A DNA stretch of 64,000 nucleotides. Source: Certhia americana (taxonomy: Eukaryota; Chordata; Aves; Passeriformes; Certhiidae). Below are positions 1 through 14,720 of the stretch, in pieces. Under the pieces are notes generated by a model, which saw only the letters and a list, made by a program, of their open reading frames with translations, did no database searches and was not told where the DNA came from. The stretch's first letter is position 1. Every line of letters starts with the position of its first letter. The position numbers and the translations under genes are program-made. The stretch spans positions 96,718,705 through 96,782,704 of the forward strand of contig CM031857.1 in assembly GCA_018697195.1 (NCBI GenBank), given 5' to 3'.

Positions 1-3000
1 TTCCACATTTAAAATTTCTTACATTAGAGACAACCAGTATTCTCAGGTGTAAAAGAACATACCCTGGTCATTCGCAGAGGGAAAAAGTAGTTAAAGGGTA
101 CTTCTGGAAAAGTTAGGAGACCAGTAATTTCAGTTGAAGATATGTTGCCTAGGAAGATTTCTGTTCATTTTATTTAGGAGTGTGTTTATGGATTCACTGC
201 AAGTAAGGAGAAAACTTTTGAATTATTTTTATTTAGTCCTAAGTTCATGTAATTTTGTTTTGTGACAACTTGGCCTTGGTATTCTGAGATTTTGCTAAAA
301 CAGAGTATTTGTCAGCTTTATTTAGGGATTGGAGTTGCAGTTTCCTTATGATGCTTTAAAATTCTCAGCTGAAATTATTTTCTTTTGTAAATGCTATCTC
401 TTGGCACTCTTGGTAGGGTCTGTTTGTGATGAGCCTCTGTCAGTATGTATTGACAAAATGGTGACTTATCTACTGTCCAGTCCAAATCAGAGAGCCTGAT
501 AAGTTAGCAGTGCTTTCTAGTCAGTAATATTTCCTTTTATTTTTAATAAATATAACAAATAGCAATAGAGATTTGTATCAATTCATTGCATTTTTCAAAA
601 GCTTCTGTTTGACTTTGGCTTGTAAGTACACTCAAAATACTTTATTTTATATTTTTTTTTATACTCTTAGTGCTCCACATACGGTGTTGCCGTGAATATC
701 AATGGCTAATTGGTACCATACAGTTTAAAGATTTTTATATATTGCCTTTATTTCTTTTCCTTCATCATTCAATGTTTGTTCTTGTCTTCAGAGTTAGACC
801 TCTGTTGTTTTTGTAGCTCCTTCATTTGGGATCACCATCCTATGAATATCTGTTCTATGAAGGCAGTCTTTCAGTACTGTTTTTCCAAACCTGTTTAGTC
901 CTGAAAACAACATCTGTTGCCCTTGACTTGTCACAGTGTTGCCTAGAGACATGGTGACCTTATACCTCTTCCTGAAAATACCTTACCTGTAATTTTTGAA
1001 CAGCATCCTCTAGTTTTAAATCAAAAAAAGAAATTATTTTTTGATCTTCTTGACTTGCTAGCATGCATTTTGTAGTAGCTGCTGTCTAGCCAGCTTAATG
1101 TAGTCTGTATTTTGGATTGATTTCTTCCATCTTCCTCCTTAGTATCGTGAGACAGGGATATTGTCTGGGTGGGCGTATGTGCTGTATCTAGGAACATGAG
1201 GACAGCTGTGCCGAGTAGGGGCAAAGTCTACTGGACCTAGTTTCCTGTTTGTGGAAGTAGCTAAGGAATAGTTCTGATAATAATAACTGAGGACTCTTTC
1301 CTAAGAAGCAGGAGAAGTATAATGTAATTTAAAAATTTTTATTATTATTTCCCTTTCTTTGATTTTTGGTATAGTTTTTAGTAGAAAGGTAGGGATGTCT
1401 GAATTACTTGTGTTTAAGTTAATTAGCAAATTCATGGCAGGACAGATTCTATATTTTTAAAAAACTCACTGTGTTTTTGAACTTTTGCCTTTCTTGGTAC
1501 CTACTAGCAACATTTCCTACCTGCTTTTAAGAAAATGGTGATATTTTACACAGCTGTAACTGGCTTTGCTATAATTCTGAGAAATAACTGGCTCTCTTGA
1601 TTTTGTGGATTCAAAACAGTGTGTTACAGTCTATTATATGATAATTCTTCATGCTGCATCTTTTCTAAGCTCAAGTCTGTTGTGATTAAATTCTCTTCAT
1701 GAAGATTTTGGGTCAGTATCGCTGACTAGCCTATTCTGGGCTCTTACATTCTAAACTCTGACAGATTCTAGTTTTGGTGGCATTACATGAAACTTTCAGT
1801 TTACAAATATAGCATAGGGAATCGAATGACACAGGATCATCATGTGAGTGAAAAAGAGCAAGCTATTCCCCTTCTGGTCATTCCAGCTGTTTTATTGACT
1901 TGTTTGGTGGTGACCACTGAACTGCTATTTTCAGAGCACAGCAGAGCACATGATGCAAGTGATGATCTTTGGCACGCCCAGAGCTTGCCTTGGGTTGTTT
2001 GTTGTGTGTGGGTGTGTGTGGAGTTTTGTGTGTCTGTTCCCTTATCTACAGTGACTTTAAGCATTTCAGTCTTCATTACATGGCTCTTTGCAGCCAGTGC
2101 AGCTTTGACTAAGCCAGGTAGTCTTACATGACTGACAAACTTTGTTCATCCTCTTGCAGATCAGTTGAAAAAAAAAATTACTAAAAACAACATGAAAAAA
2201 CCCAGAACCAAAACTCCTAAAACCAGAAATACTGAACAGCAGAGTCCATAGTGTAGATGCCAGTGAGCTGCTTTTGGTATCCTTTCAATATTGTGAAACT
2301 GGCCTTTTTACTTCTATCACTTGTTTTCTGCTGACTTTAGGGCTTTTAGAGAGGAATTATTTCTAATCCTATGATATTATTAAAAAAAAGTTTTGGTAAG
2401 AAACACCATCAAAAAAGTAAGAAACCTTCTCTGGGAAGAAAAAAAAGTATTGTGTATTGTTCAGATAATTCTCTCTGTTGAGTTGCAAAGAATGTGACTC
2501 AACTACAAGACCAAAGCCTGCAGACGTCACCCTTTGCTGTTGTCTCCTGTGTTTTACTAATGCCATACCTTCTGTTGAAGATAAGTTAGTAGAAACTAGT
2601 AGTCATAGGCTTGCCTTCATTTTCTTTGCATTTCTGTGGGGATACTGTAGACATTGATATATTGCCTTCATTTTGTGAGGTAGGAAGTTTGTTTTAAAAG
2701 AGGGGTCATACTCTGCAGTAGGAGTTGCTTTAAAACGTAGTCTGGTCTTGATTTTTTTGAAGGTTGTGGTGGGTTTTTTTTCCTCCCTCTTGCTGTTGCA
2801 TCAATTTGTGACTGTTCTACTGATTCTCCATTTTGTAAGAAATTACTCTGGTATATGGGAATTTCTAGTTTGATTCTGAAACTTTTTGTTTACAATTTTA
2901 CAGAATGCTCTAGTTAACTGTTAGTGGCAATGCAGCATTTTGCTGAGTGTGTTTATTGCACATAAGTTGTTACTCAGGATCTACAGAGATTGTGAATGCA

Positions 3001-6000
3001 GATGTAAATTATTTATTTTGACTTCTCAGATCAAATACTGAGACTCCTCTCTTGATCTCCAAAATTCTCTAGTTCAGTTCTTGACTTGTGTCAGAATAGC
3101 AGCATTATGACTTTAAGGGAGCAGGCAATACTGTATATAAAAAGAAGTTACAAGGTCCTGATGATTTCAGAGAATGATCTGAACTAAAACCTGTCTTGCA
3201 GTGTGAGTGATGGATTTGGGTTCACAGATGCCTGGCCAAAAGCAGATTTTACAAGCAGCTGTATTTTCATTCTGTAAGTGCTCCTATACCTTGTTTATAA
3301 GACATGAGCCTAATACATTTTATGATCAGGGATATTTACCAGCCAAATTTGAGTATGCTTTACTTCAGAGTTTGGGGGTTTTGTTTGTGTGTATAGTTTC
3401 TTGGAATAACAGACCATAGTCTGTTACTTTTTTCTGTAAATTATTAAGTATTCTTTATTGCTTAATTGGATAGTTGACTTTGTCTTTCTAGGAGGAAGCT
3501 GTTTCTCAGTAGGACAGTCCTATGTGTTAGACTTCTGTCCAACCAGTCCTGGATTTGTTGGGCAGTCCTGTCCTAAAAGATTTTTCAGATCATATTCTGA
3601 CTCTGAGGCTTGACATTTGATAATCGCTGGGCCCAAATCCACTTGCATGTATTGATAATGCTTTCTGTGTTTCTTCAGTATGTTCGTTTTCTGACTGTGG
3701 TGTAGAATTGCCTGGCTATATTTGTTTTCTTTCATTTCTCTAAGTGCTTGGTCAACATAATTCACTTATCTGGCACTGGGTGGAAACATCATTTGCTTTT
3801 CTCAGGCACAAAGAAGCAGCATGTCTTTTGTTGTGAGTTGAAGCCAGAGTTACAATGTTGCTTCCCTTATTTAAAGAAGAGTTCGGAGCTGTGAGTGAGA
3901 TTTTGAAATGACAAATCTTTGCATAATTATGGGTTTTTTCAAGGCAGCTTGTGCCAAAATAGAGATTATTAGAAAATAAGGACATGTAAGGTTTTGTTGT
4001 GAACTAGATATTATCCGGGGGCCTGGATCCTGTTTCAGGGTTTGTTAAGAAAGCTCCACTTCTTTCTTCAAATCTCATTTTGGCAAAAGAAACTTCAGTG
4101 TAAGACTCGGGCATTCTTTGTAATCTCCTTTTTCTGTTATTTTGTCACACCCTTGTTCACTTACATGAGCTCAGCTGTGCTTAGGAGAAAATATTGCTCC
4201 CAACCTACTGTGTGGGCTGGTTGGAGAATACAGCAGGCTGGCATCTTAGCTAGGCTGTGGGCTTGATTTACTGTAAATGGGCTAAATAACCATGAGGTGC
4301 CATACTGCTGTGTTTATGTGTAGGGAAGCTACATATGGGTAAGCCTGAGTTGCTTACAGTCCATTGATTTGTTGCAGTTAGATATAAGGAGGTAACAGTC
4401 ATGAAACAAAACTTGAAATGCAGAAAAATAGGTAGGACAACTATTTTGTGAACTGCTCAGCTTGTACTCAGCATTTCTGGAAGTACTAATTCAGATTTTT
4501 GTGTTTTGCTGTTAAATAACTGAGAATTGTGATTTGTTCTGGAGAGTCTTAATAAAGATTAATTGATGGAAGATCTGCTTTTTAACCCTTTCATGCAGAG
4601 AGACTTAACAAGCTAAATATTTTGGCACTTTTGAAGAAAGAATAGAGCAGCGTTTTTTTATTACTATGATTAAGGTAAATTGGGCTATCTTTAGGGTGTC
4701 ATTATAAACCCACTATCTTTCCGTATTTGATTTTTTTTTCCCTATTTGAAAAAATTTTTCGTGAATTTTCTAGTTTCAGGACCTCTCTTCTGTAACTGAG
4801 ACAAGCACAAAAAATCTCATACTAGCAACATTCGCATATCAGTCTGTTCATTAAAAGACAGAAATTTACTCTCCAGCCTTATCATTTACTATTTTATACC
4901 ATATGTAGCTAATTAAAAAAACAAGGTAAGAAAATATTGTTTGCTTTTTTTTTTTTCCTCTATAAATAAATGGAAGTGAGCATAATAGCAGCCAAAGGAA
5001 ACATTCCTCTGTGATTGCAGCAAGGTTTGTCCAAAATAATAGGGTTTGTATTTTGTAAATGTTTGGTTTGCCTCTGATGTTTAACATTTTAGGCTCTTTA
5101 ATGTATGTGGGTGCATACCAGGCTAAGTGTAAAATTTCAAAACCCATTGGTGGAAGTCTTGTAAGAGAGGACCACCTGCTGTGTTTGCTCGGCTGTTTCA
5201 ATTGCTCTGTTATGCAATTTCTTCTGTTGCAAGTTGAGGAGGATGGAGGAGGCCACCCAGTTAAAGTATTACTTGGCCTTAAGTGTTTATGCTGGTCACC
5301 GTTTTCCTCATTTGGGAACAAAGAATTTTTATACAGATGACTTCTAAGTCTTTTGGATCCACAGAGCAATGGATCCTTCTTTATGTGCAGCCAACCAACT
5401 GGCGTTTTGTGCATATTTGTTCTCAGGTTTTAATACTGAAGTAGCTGTTGAGGCTGTGTATGAAGCTAGCTCTGTCACTCTAGTCATAGCTGGTTAATGA
5501 AAATTAAGAATAGTAAATTCTTCAGGCTTTAGAAGTGTCTTTAAGTAGGTATTCTTACAGGAATAGTGGGCATTTTGTTATGGGACTTTAGGTAAACCAT
5601 ACAGAACTGTATGGTAAGTGCTAATAATTATGGCCAAAAAGCATCTGAGTCAGCATGGAAGATGATGAAAAAAATTCCTTTGTGCTGAGTGAAAAACTTT
5701 TGTTCAAAGGACTTTTCTTGTACTCAGAGGACAGTACTGGTCAGCATACTTCTAGTTTCCCAAACAGTCTTGTGTACCTATGGAAGAAAATCAGATTTAT
5801 GAAGGTAATCAAAATTACTTCATTTTCTCTGTACTTTAATGTGTCTGTGACTGTCGACTAGTCCAAAGGTGTAGTCAAATGAGAACCTTCAGAGTTCATA
5901 TGCAAAATTAGGTCTTACCCTTTATCCAGTTCTTTTTAAAAGAAGGCACCTCAAACCTTTGTAAGCCTGATACAGGATGACTCATTGATGTCTGAGCCAT

Positions 6001-9000
6001 TTAAAAAGCTTCCTTCTAGCAGTGTTTCAAACAAAAGCTGCCTCGGGGAGCTGTTCTCCAGGGTAAGGTGGTGCTGGTGTGGGAGATGCAGAAATCATCC
6101 TATGGGAAACTGCTGTGTGCCCTTTTAGCCACGGGTAATGCTGGGCAAATCCTGTCAGTTGATGGAATTTGCCCCTTACAGGTGTTGTGAGGAAATCATG
6201 CTTTAGTACAACTTAAACTATTAAGATAAATCACAGTCAATTTAATGCCTTTTTAGAGGAGACTCAAATGTGGTCTGCCAGCTGGGTCTGTCACATTGTA
6301 AGGTCCCGGTGAGAAAAGCACTGTACTGAGCACTTAGTAATGGAAACACAGTGGGTAAAGGGAGCATAAAACCTGTTTGTAAGAAGCCCTGTGTATGCTG
6401 ACTGTTGAGAATACTTATAGGTTTAAAGGTCTTATTTTGTCCAACTCTGAGCTGGGTTTATATAGGAATAATGGTTTGAGTAAATCCATCTTGAATCAAA
6501 AAAATTAACAGATCTAAGTAAGAGGCATCTTCAGTTTCCACAAAGAAAGCATCTGTAGCTCTGAAAATAATGCTGTGTAATTAGACTGGATTTCTTTTGC
6601 AACATTAGTCAGAAAATACTCTAGTGGCTAATGATGTGTGTCAGTGCTAGGATGGATGATTTAAGATGTTTGCTTGTGCATTCGTGGTTGTCTTTTCATA
6701 ATTTTCATCACTCCTTATATTTAAAAATGAACCTGAAAATGGGTAACAAAAATTGAGATGATGTCCGCATTTCAGTGGCAGGAATGGAGGTGTTAAACTT
6801 TCACAGAGGTTATTTTAGTTTAGTTTTGTGGGGTTTTTTTCTTTTTTTTTCCCCTGTTGTTTTCTATCGGAGTGTTTTTATTCTTCAGCTCTTAGCTGTA
6901 GTCAGTCTGTGTCCTTTCAACCCCAGCCCCCAACTCCGACACTGAAACGGCTCAAGGTCAAGAATTTGGCTGTTAAAGGAAACTGTTTTGTTTTGCATTA
7001 AGATTAATGGAGCTTTAAACTAACTAGGAGAGAAGAATTGTTCTGCTGAAATTATTAAACACGTCCACCCTTTTCAGCAGACAGATTTTTGTCCTCAGCA
7101 GGGCTGGAAATAAGTTTCTAACAGATTGCACAAGCAGTAAGATAGATATTCAGTGCAAGTGCATAATTCCATTTTTAAATGAAAGGTGAGATTGAATATG
7201 TGTAAATATGGCAATCACAGTTAAAACTTAGGTAAATCCTAGTCCCTAGCAGATCTCAGGAGGAGATCATTCAGTTAGAAACAACCTAAAATTATAGTCC
7301 TATGCCTTTATCCATGTGTATGCTTTATGTCTGATTGCTCTAACAATGAGGTACTTGAAAAAGTGAACCATAGTCAGTATGATTTGATGGAAACATGGAG
7401 AGAGGATCCAAGGAAGGGCCTCTGAGCCTTCTCTGTCTATTAAAAAGACATAATGGTTTGCACCATTTGCTCTAAACATCTTCAGGAACCCTTTTGGGAG
7501 CAGTATGGCAGATGCTTAAGTAATTCTGAAATAGAAAAATCTCAAAGTAAAAATCAAGCAGAGGTGTTTTGTCAGCAGCATATTTTTCATTTATATTAAC
7601 TTCTGGTGCTTTTTATTCCCCATCACCTTGGAGACACACCTTGGGTGGGCATTCTGCCTGGCTTGTACAAGCCTTGAGAAACGTGACCAGCACCATGGCT
7701 CGTCCCCTCTCTGTTTAATTCCGTGTACAGTACTGGAAGAAAAATATGGTATTGCCAGTCTGTTTTGCCTCAACCCTGAATAACTTTGGCTGACTACAAC
7801 AGGCCATGACTTGCTAGCCTTCCTGGTGAGTAGGAGTTCACTGCAAGTGTGCTGACCACAGAAGCATCCACTGTCATTTTTCACTGAGAGATTATGCAGT
7901 CCAGAGATGAAATGTTAATGTTTCAGCCATATACTTCCAAGTTCTTGAGGACTTTTTTAGCCAGCTCACTTTCATTTCTTACTGTCTATAGTGTTAACAT
8001 CGTCCTCTGCTGTGCATACTTTGGAACTATAGTTACCTATTTTCATTTTCTCCCTTTAAGACAGGTGATAACCTTAGTGAATATAAGGCAGAGACCAACA
8101 ATTGGGGGGTTTTCCTGCACTGAAGTTTTCTAAAGAAAATAAATCAAATCTGAATTTGTACAGGAATGTTTGCCTTGCATTCCACACACTGAATCAATTT
8201 ATCTCAGGGGCTCTCTTTTTCCTCCTTCCCACCCTCTTTAAAGGCTTGGTGACTGGAAAAAAAAGGAGGGGTGTATGGTAGATTGTAAAAAGAGATTTTT
8301 GTAGCCACTGGTGCCAGGAATCATCAAGGAATGCTTAAGTAGTGCCTCTTGTGACAGCATCCAGTCTATTGGAAAAGCATCATGTGCCATCTGGCTTCGA
8401 TTTTGACTTAATTAAATGCATGCAGCCGTTTTTAAGAACTCAGCTAAGATTCAGCTGTCTTGACATTTTGTAAAGTGCTAAGATTTTGTTGGGGAAGCTG
8501 CAATAGTCACCTGATTTATGTTGTTTAGTTCCCTTTCAGGGCAGTCCATGCAGTTTGCTGATATTTGAGTGGCAATTCTGTTTAAATAAACTCGTAAGGC
8601 TTGCTGACTTTTGGAAGCCTAATTCAGTAGGGGTTTTCCACTCTACATTCTGGGATTTTTGTTAGAACTGCAGTTATTGTGGAATTTTTTAATAGTGAAA
8701 GGAGTTTCTTAAGTTCAACCAAGTCATTTGTCTGGGAAAAAGGCAAGCTGCTTTGTAAAAACTTGGATACTCCACCCAAACAGTCTATATCACTGGGATT
8801 TTAGCTTTGTGTGGGGAGGGGGGTAGAAGGAGAATGTGTTTTTTGCTGTTAGCCAATTCTACTGCAGAGAATAGCGAGGAACTATTTTTAATGGGCAGGC
8901 AAACCATCTTGCAATCCTGAGAACCAGTCGTTTTAATTGCCTCTTGTTTCATCTTGCATCTTCAACAGCAGCTTACCTATGTGGATGAAGGATGTGGAGG

Positions 9001-9703
9001 GAAAAAAAAAAAAAAAAAAGATGCAAACTTCTACCTATGCAGTTGTAATTAAAAAACACACTTTTGTGTTAGTGCTAGGTATCTACATTTTTGAGGTTTT
9101 ATCACTTTGATCTTTAAAATGTAGAAAAAAAAAAAAATCAAGGGAAAACAAATGCACAGAAATAGTATCTCTATTTACCATCTAGGTGAGATGAACAAAG
9201 ACTCATTTAAATTGACCTTTTCATTCTTACATGGAGTTTTATCAAGTTGACTAATGATAATGGTCAAGTGTTGATTTAAAACAAGTCTTCTATCATATTC
9301 CTAATACTCCCAAATGGTCAAGTTTTATCTTTTTTATCCAGCTATGAAGGAGTACCCCTTTTTCCCCCCTTTTTTTGTAATCACTGGAAATGTTACATTC
9401 TTGGAAAGCCCTTCAGGAAGAGGGAGTATTTTAATAGTAATTTTAATATAATAATGTGCAGTATTATCTGGCCCTTTTCTAGTTCTATATTGCAAGAAAT
9501 GTTTTCGCTTTTTAATCTTTCTAGGTCTCTTATTTTTAGCAAGTTATCCTTGGCCCACTGCCACCTATTGTATGAATGGAATTCTACAGTTCTCATTCCG
9601 AACATCAGTTTGCTTAGACCTCTTTAGCTGATTCACTAAGTACAATATCCAGATCCCTCCTGCTGTGTCTTAACAGCTGTGCTGCAGGCTTGGGCTGAAC
9701 ACA

Positions 9704-9727
9704 CCCCCCTGCCCCCCAGGCCCCCTA
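9704..9727. other. C-rich cluster
   Basis: Runs of six, six and five C (9704-9709, 9712-9717, 9721-9725) have short spacers. The opposite strand therefore has G-tracts with partial quadruplex potential (three long runs only). Confidence 0.5.
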
Positions 9728-12700
9728 ACCTATAATAGGCACTCTGGCCTGCTTGTTGAACAAAGAAGCTTTAGGAGCTTCTTAGTTTACCTTCACATCT
9801 CCATTTCCCTGTACCCATTCAGGATTAATGAAAAATTTGCTATTTTTATATCCTTGGTGATCAATTCATTGTCTGTAAAAGAAAAATATCATGTTGAGGT
9901 AGCTGTCAAATTTCCTTATGCAATGCAGCTAAATATGTCTTAAACCTGCCTTTGACAGTCCTGTTCCCAAGGGTGAGAAAGTGCTGGACTTCTGCTTTCA
10001 TATATGCATATTGAGTTCTTGGCCTTTGTTTTCATGCAGCTAAACAAGAAATAACATTTCTTGCAAAGGAAGCAGTTACTAGTGATAAGGAAGAGCATGT
10101 TCCTTCTAATGTTAATCTGATTACTGAGGACTAATTAACTCAAAGCAGTTGAGAATCCAGGAACTTTAATTTCCTATTGTCCACCTGTACATGTAAGCAT
10201 CAAGAAGAGACTATGCATTTTTAAAAGCTAGTATGCATTACTTGTGCATTGTTATTTATATTTACTGCTAAGTTAAATACTTGAGTTGAGAAGCCCTCCT
10301 GAACTTTCTTGTTGGATATGGATTATCAGAGCATGAGTCTGTTTTCCTGCTCTTAGATTGTGCTGCTTGTGTTTGTTTTGTTGGAATGGTGCATCATCTC
10401 TCTGGGCTTGAGGGTGACACTATTGTACTCTTACACAGTTTTATGAAAGCATTTGTTTACATTGCTCTGGTTTTGGAGACATTTTAGAGGTGATGTAATA
10501 TATCCAAACAATGTTGGTAGATTTTACTTCCCAAGAAACAGGTAAGCAAGGTAGTGGAAGGGGGGGGTGTTAGAAATAAATTCCTTTCAGGAAAGCTGTC
10601 TGATTGTTCTGCCTGTTTCCTCTGTGTCCACATCTGTTTGAAGGAGACTGTAAGATAGAAACTCAAGCCAGAATTAGGTTGGGATAAGTCTAGAGGAAAT
10701 GTTTCAAACTAGCAACTATTACTCAGTTGAATAGAAGTTGGCCACAAGTTCCTTTGGCACCTTCTGGGATTGTAGGGCATCCCAAAAAAACTACAGAGAT
10801 GCCTGAAAATGTTGCCAGGTCCTGAATCCCTGATCTGTATGTGCATCCATGCTTGGGAGCCCTTGCATAGCTGATGGGGGTAGCAAAGGAAGCTTTGCAG
10901 TTGATTGCACAGAAGATATGATAGTTGAATCTCTTGATTGATTTGTGTAGAGTAAGTCAAGATGGGTGTAAAGCTGAAAGCATCATTACTTGGAGTAAGG
11001 CTCCCTCTCTGCACTTCTATTTGTACATTGCTCTTGTATGAAAGGTATGGAGCATACCTTCTCTGATCGGTTACTGAGTTATTTGTACTTCACCCACAGT
11101 TTTAATTTCAGTTTCATGCTTATTCTAAAGTTTAGTAGAAATGTTTGCTTGTATTGTACTTAGCTTGTAGTAGGCGCTCCCTATAAAAGACTGAACCAGT
11201 GCTTAGAGTTCAGATAAACCAGTGCATTTTCTTGGGCACTTCACTTCTAATTTTTCTGGAGAAAGAGTCACATTCAGCTGTGTTGTACATAGCAGGTTTT
11301 GGTTTGTCTGAGCATCTAAAAGACCCATGTGCAAGCTTTTCATTGTTTGTATAGTTAATTGTGGGTCTGCATTTCTTATCTTTGGTAGAACTGACTTTTG
11401 AACCTGAAGATACTTCTGCTGTTTCAGTTTGCTACTCTTGAGGTGTCTACAAGCACCTGCACATAGTTTGAAATGGGGCCCAGGTGAAGATATTCAGATA
11501 AAGGTAATGTCCCTTACCCCTTTGTATTTCAAATTGTGAAACAAACAATTACTTAGAGGAGGGAGTTCTGGCGAAATAAACAAAGAACAGAAAAACATGA
11601 GGCCTCAAAGTCCAGGAGCCTGACCACTACAAAAACTAAGGAAGAAAACAGTTATGTAGCTGACTTTTCTAGGATTATTGATCTACTTTCATCCAATGTA
11701 ACTTGTCGTGTGAGAATTTGAAAGACTTTACATTGATTACAGTTTAAATTTTATTCAGAGCATCACACTGCATCTTGTATTACAACAACTGTACCTTGCA
11801 CTAAGAAGAAATTTAATGTCTTTTGTGTGGCACAATTTACTGGTTATGATTTTTAAAAGTGCTGATTGGAAGACACAAGACACTTACTGAAAACTGGAAG
11901 TTAAACTTAGGTGGAGGTTGAGAACAGGAAAGAAAAGACTTTTTTCTCTCTTCACTTTTTCATTTGACTGCTAGAAAAGAAGGAGGGGGTCAATGCTTCA
12001 ATGAACAGCAAGGAAAAGCTTTTGAATTTGTTCTCAAATACTTTTTATTTTCAAAAAATGTTTGCTTTTAGGTATTTTTTTCCAGTAGAATATTTTGAAC
12101 AGCTTCAGTTTTATGCGTTCACAATTGTTAAGAGTTTTAAGGACAGTAAAAACAGATTTCAAATCATTAGGGTTTTAATAAGCTTTTATGAGGAGAATAT
12201 CTCTGTAAGAAGACTGAGCTAAATAAGACTTAAGGAAGTCTTATTTTTTGTTAAAAGTTTGGAGATTTAGACTTAAGAGAAGAATGAGGCTTCTGTCCAG
12301 TGTGTCTAGGCCTTGAATTTTCTGGTTGAAACCTGCCTTGTGACACATAGGATATGTGAAGATAGATTTTGGCCCATGGGCAAACCAGAAAGTAGAGTGA
12401 ACCATGTCACCTGCTGGATGTAGGTGCATCTGTTCTGGGCAGACAAGTCCTGAGGGGTTTAAGGTGTTCTTTACAGCACTGAGTACCACTCCAGCCCTTG
12501 TATTTTTACAGGCTGTAATGCAGGTAACTGCAATGTGTATTTACAAGGCAATGAGCAATGCAGAAAGTGCAATCTCCTCTGAAGCCATACAGCCCATGTG
12601 CATGTTTTGTGGGTGGGAATCTGAGCTGCAGTAACCTCCTTAATTTATGTTGCTCAGATGAGAAAGCAAAATACAGTACGGCAACAAGAGTTGAGTGTGC

Positions 12701-13794
12701 ATATACTATATAGGTCCCTTTTAAAATATGGGAGGACTATGACCTCACATTCCAGAGGAGATTAAGTAGAAAGCATCAGTAGAAGCCATCTGTAATCAGA
12801 TTCTCTGCACAGTTTTTCCTTTAGTGCTTTTGATCTGAGATGAAGCCAGTGAGTGATATGAAAGTTGCCTTAGCAGAGCATGAAACTTCTGTGTTTCATG
12901 CATTTGGCACATGTTCAAATGGCTCTGTGTGGGGTCAGTTGTACTTCAGCCTTGAGCTCTAGGCATGCTGCTAGAGAGTCCAAGCACATTTATTTGTCCT
13001 CTACTTCCCTCAGTTAATATATTCTGCCGTGAAAGTGGAAATATTTAACAGAATGACTTTTTTTCAGTTTTTGCACAAGTCAGATGTTAAATATCATGAT
13101 CCAGATAGCTTTTCTTTTTTTTTTTTTTTTTAACCACTTCCAAGTTCAATTCCAATATTTAAGTTTGAGAGCTGGCCAAAACTAGCTGAGGAGTTTCTTA
13201 TCTAGCCTTGTCATTCTGCAAGCATTCCCTTAAAATTCTCCTTGAGTCCAGAGAAATGAACTGGTAAAGTCTTGCTGTGTCTCAACTCTGCCTGCCCTGC
13301 ATCTTGGCAAGCAATGAATTTCATAGAAATGTGCTTTAACATTAAAGATTTTGGCAATGATCCTACTTGGGTGTTGCTCAATGCAACAAAGAAATAGTAA
13401 ATATATCACAGTATTGCTTTTGTGCCAGTTAAAGCAATATCTATTTAATATTTGTGGCTATATCATACTATAGGACATAGCTGGATGTGATATTCTGCAG
13501 CAGTGTTGCTTGTTCGTCCATATTGTACATTCTGAACAACTTCTAAAAATAATTTAAAAAATATTTTGATTGGTGTTGTGAAGCAGTTGCCCTGAGTCTG
13601 AAAGAAAGCCTGTTAAATGTCAGCATGTTTAGGCATTGCCCTGAAATAATTTCTTAATGGTCTCAAATGTTGCCAGTGTATTCATTTAATAGAGAGGTGT
13701 TTTGTTTCTTTGGCCACAGGACAGCTAGTGATGAGTACACCTCACCTGACTAGATTATTTTGCTTTCTTTCATTTTTCCAAGTCGTTGCATTGA

Positions 13795-13992
13795 TTTTGG
13801 TTTTTTGGTGGGGTTTTTTGTTTGTTTTTGTGGGGTTTTTTTTGTTGTTCTTGTTGGTTTTTGTTTGTTTGCTTGTGGGTTTTTTTTGCTTGGCATGGTA
13901 CTCAAGTCCAAATGGGTGTACAGTCATGTTCATACTTTGGTACATTTTTTCATGCCACAAAAACGCTGGCTTTTTTTTTTTTTTTTTTTTTT
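13795..13992. repeat. T/G-rich low-complexity tract ending in T22
   Basis: GTTT and GGGTTTTTT repeats dominate 13795-13890, and a 22-base T run occupies 13971-13992. Apparent open frames here encode F, V and L stretches only because of the base composition. Confidence 0.85.
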
Positions 13993-14504
13993 GCAAATCT
14001 CTTTAAAATGCTCCTTTGTACTTTCTTGTCATTGACCAAGCATACAGGCAGATTCTGAAGGCTGGATTCTGTATTTCATTCCTTCCACCTATCAGTTTGT
14101 TTCGCCTCTGGGATGTGATTGTTGGCAAACAATGCACAGCCAGTACAAACTACTATAAACTTGTCAATTGCAAGGTAACAGAGAGATACCTAACTCAAAT
14201 TTTATACATTGTAACTTCCCCCTCTCCCCCCCAAGACAAGCTGCATATTTGATAAGCTTGAGCAAAAAATATTTCAACACTACTAGCATTACAAACGCTG
14301 TAAGTATTTCAGTGCAATTTATACTTGAGATACTTTAGATAAAGGTAGTATTCATTATCATGCAGAGTAACAGTCCAATGTAAAAATTTTATGCTTGAAA
14401 GCAAAAGGAAAGGTCTTTATTTTCAGGTGAAAAACTATGACCTTTTATGTTTTTTTAGTTTTTCTGCATTGTAATTCCCTGATGCTAGAGGTGTTTCACA
14501 AGGG

Positions 14505-14720
14505 GAAGGGCTGGGGTGGGGTGGTTGTGAGCACCCTCAAGGTGGCACAAGGCCAGTGTGTGCCCACCTGCTCAGCACGGTGTCTGCACAGCAGGAACAC
14601 GGCTCGGCAGGGCACCCCAGGGCTGCTCGGAGCATCCTCTGCTGCTGGCTCCCATGGCCCAGAGGGCAGGAGCTCTGGGAGGGAGGGCCAGGCCAGCAAA
14701 CCTCCCTAAGGCCTCTCACT
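14505..14720. other. Isolated GC-rich pocket
   Basis: A block of about 215 bp with high G+C stands in AT-rich intron, with few CpGs compared with the two patches further downstream. It begins with a G-rich stretch ('ggggtggggtggttgtgagc'). It opens frames in several phases simultaneously, which argues against coding. I do not recognise it as a known repeat. Confidence 0.4.

Noticed and set aside
4866..5414. Minus-strand open frame of 182 codons
   Set aside because: The translation resembles no family, has no splice or repeat support and looks like a chance frame in intron.
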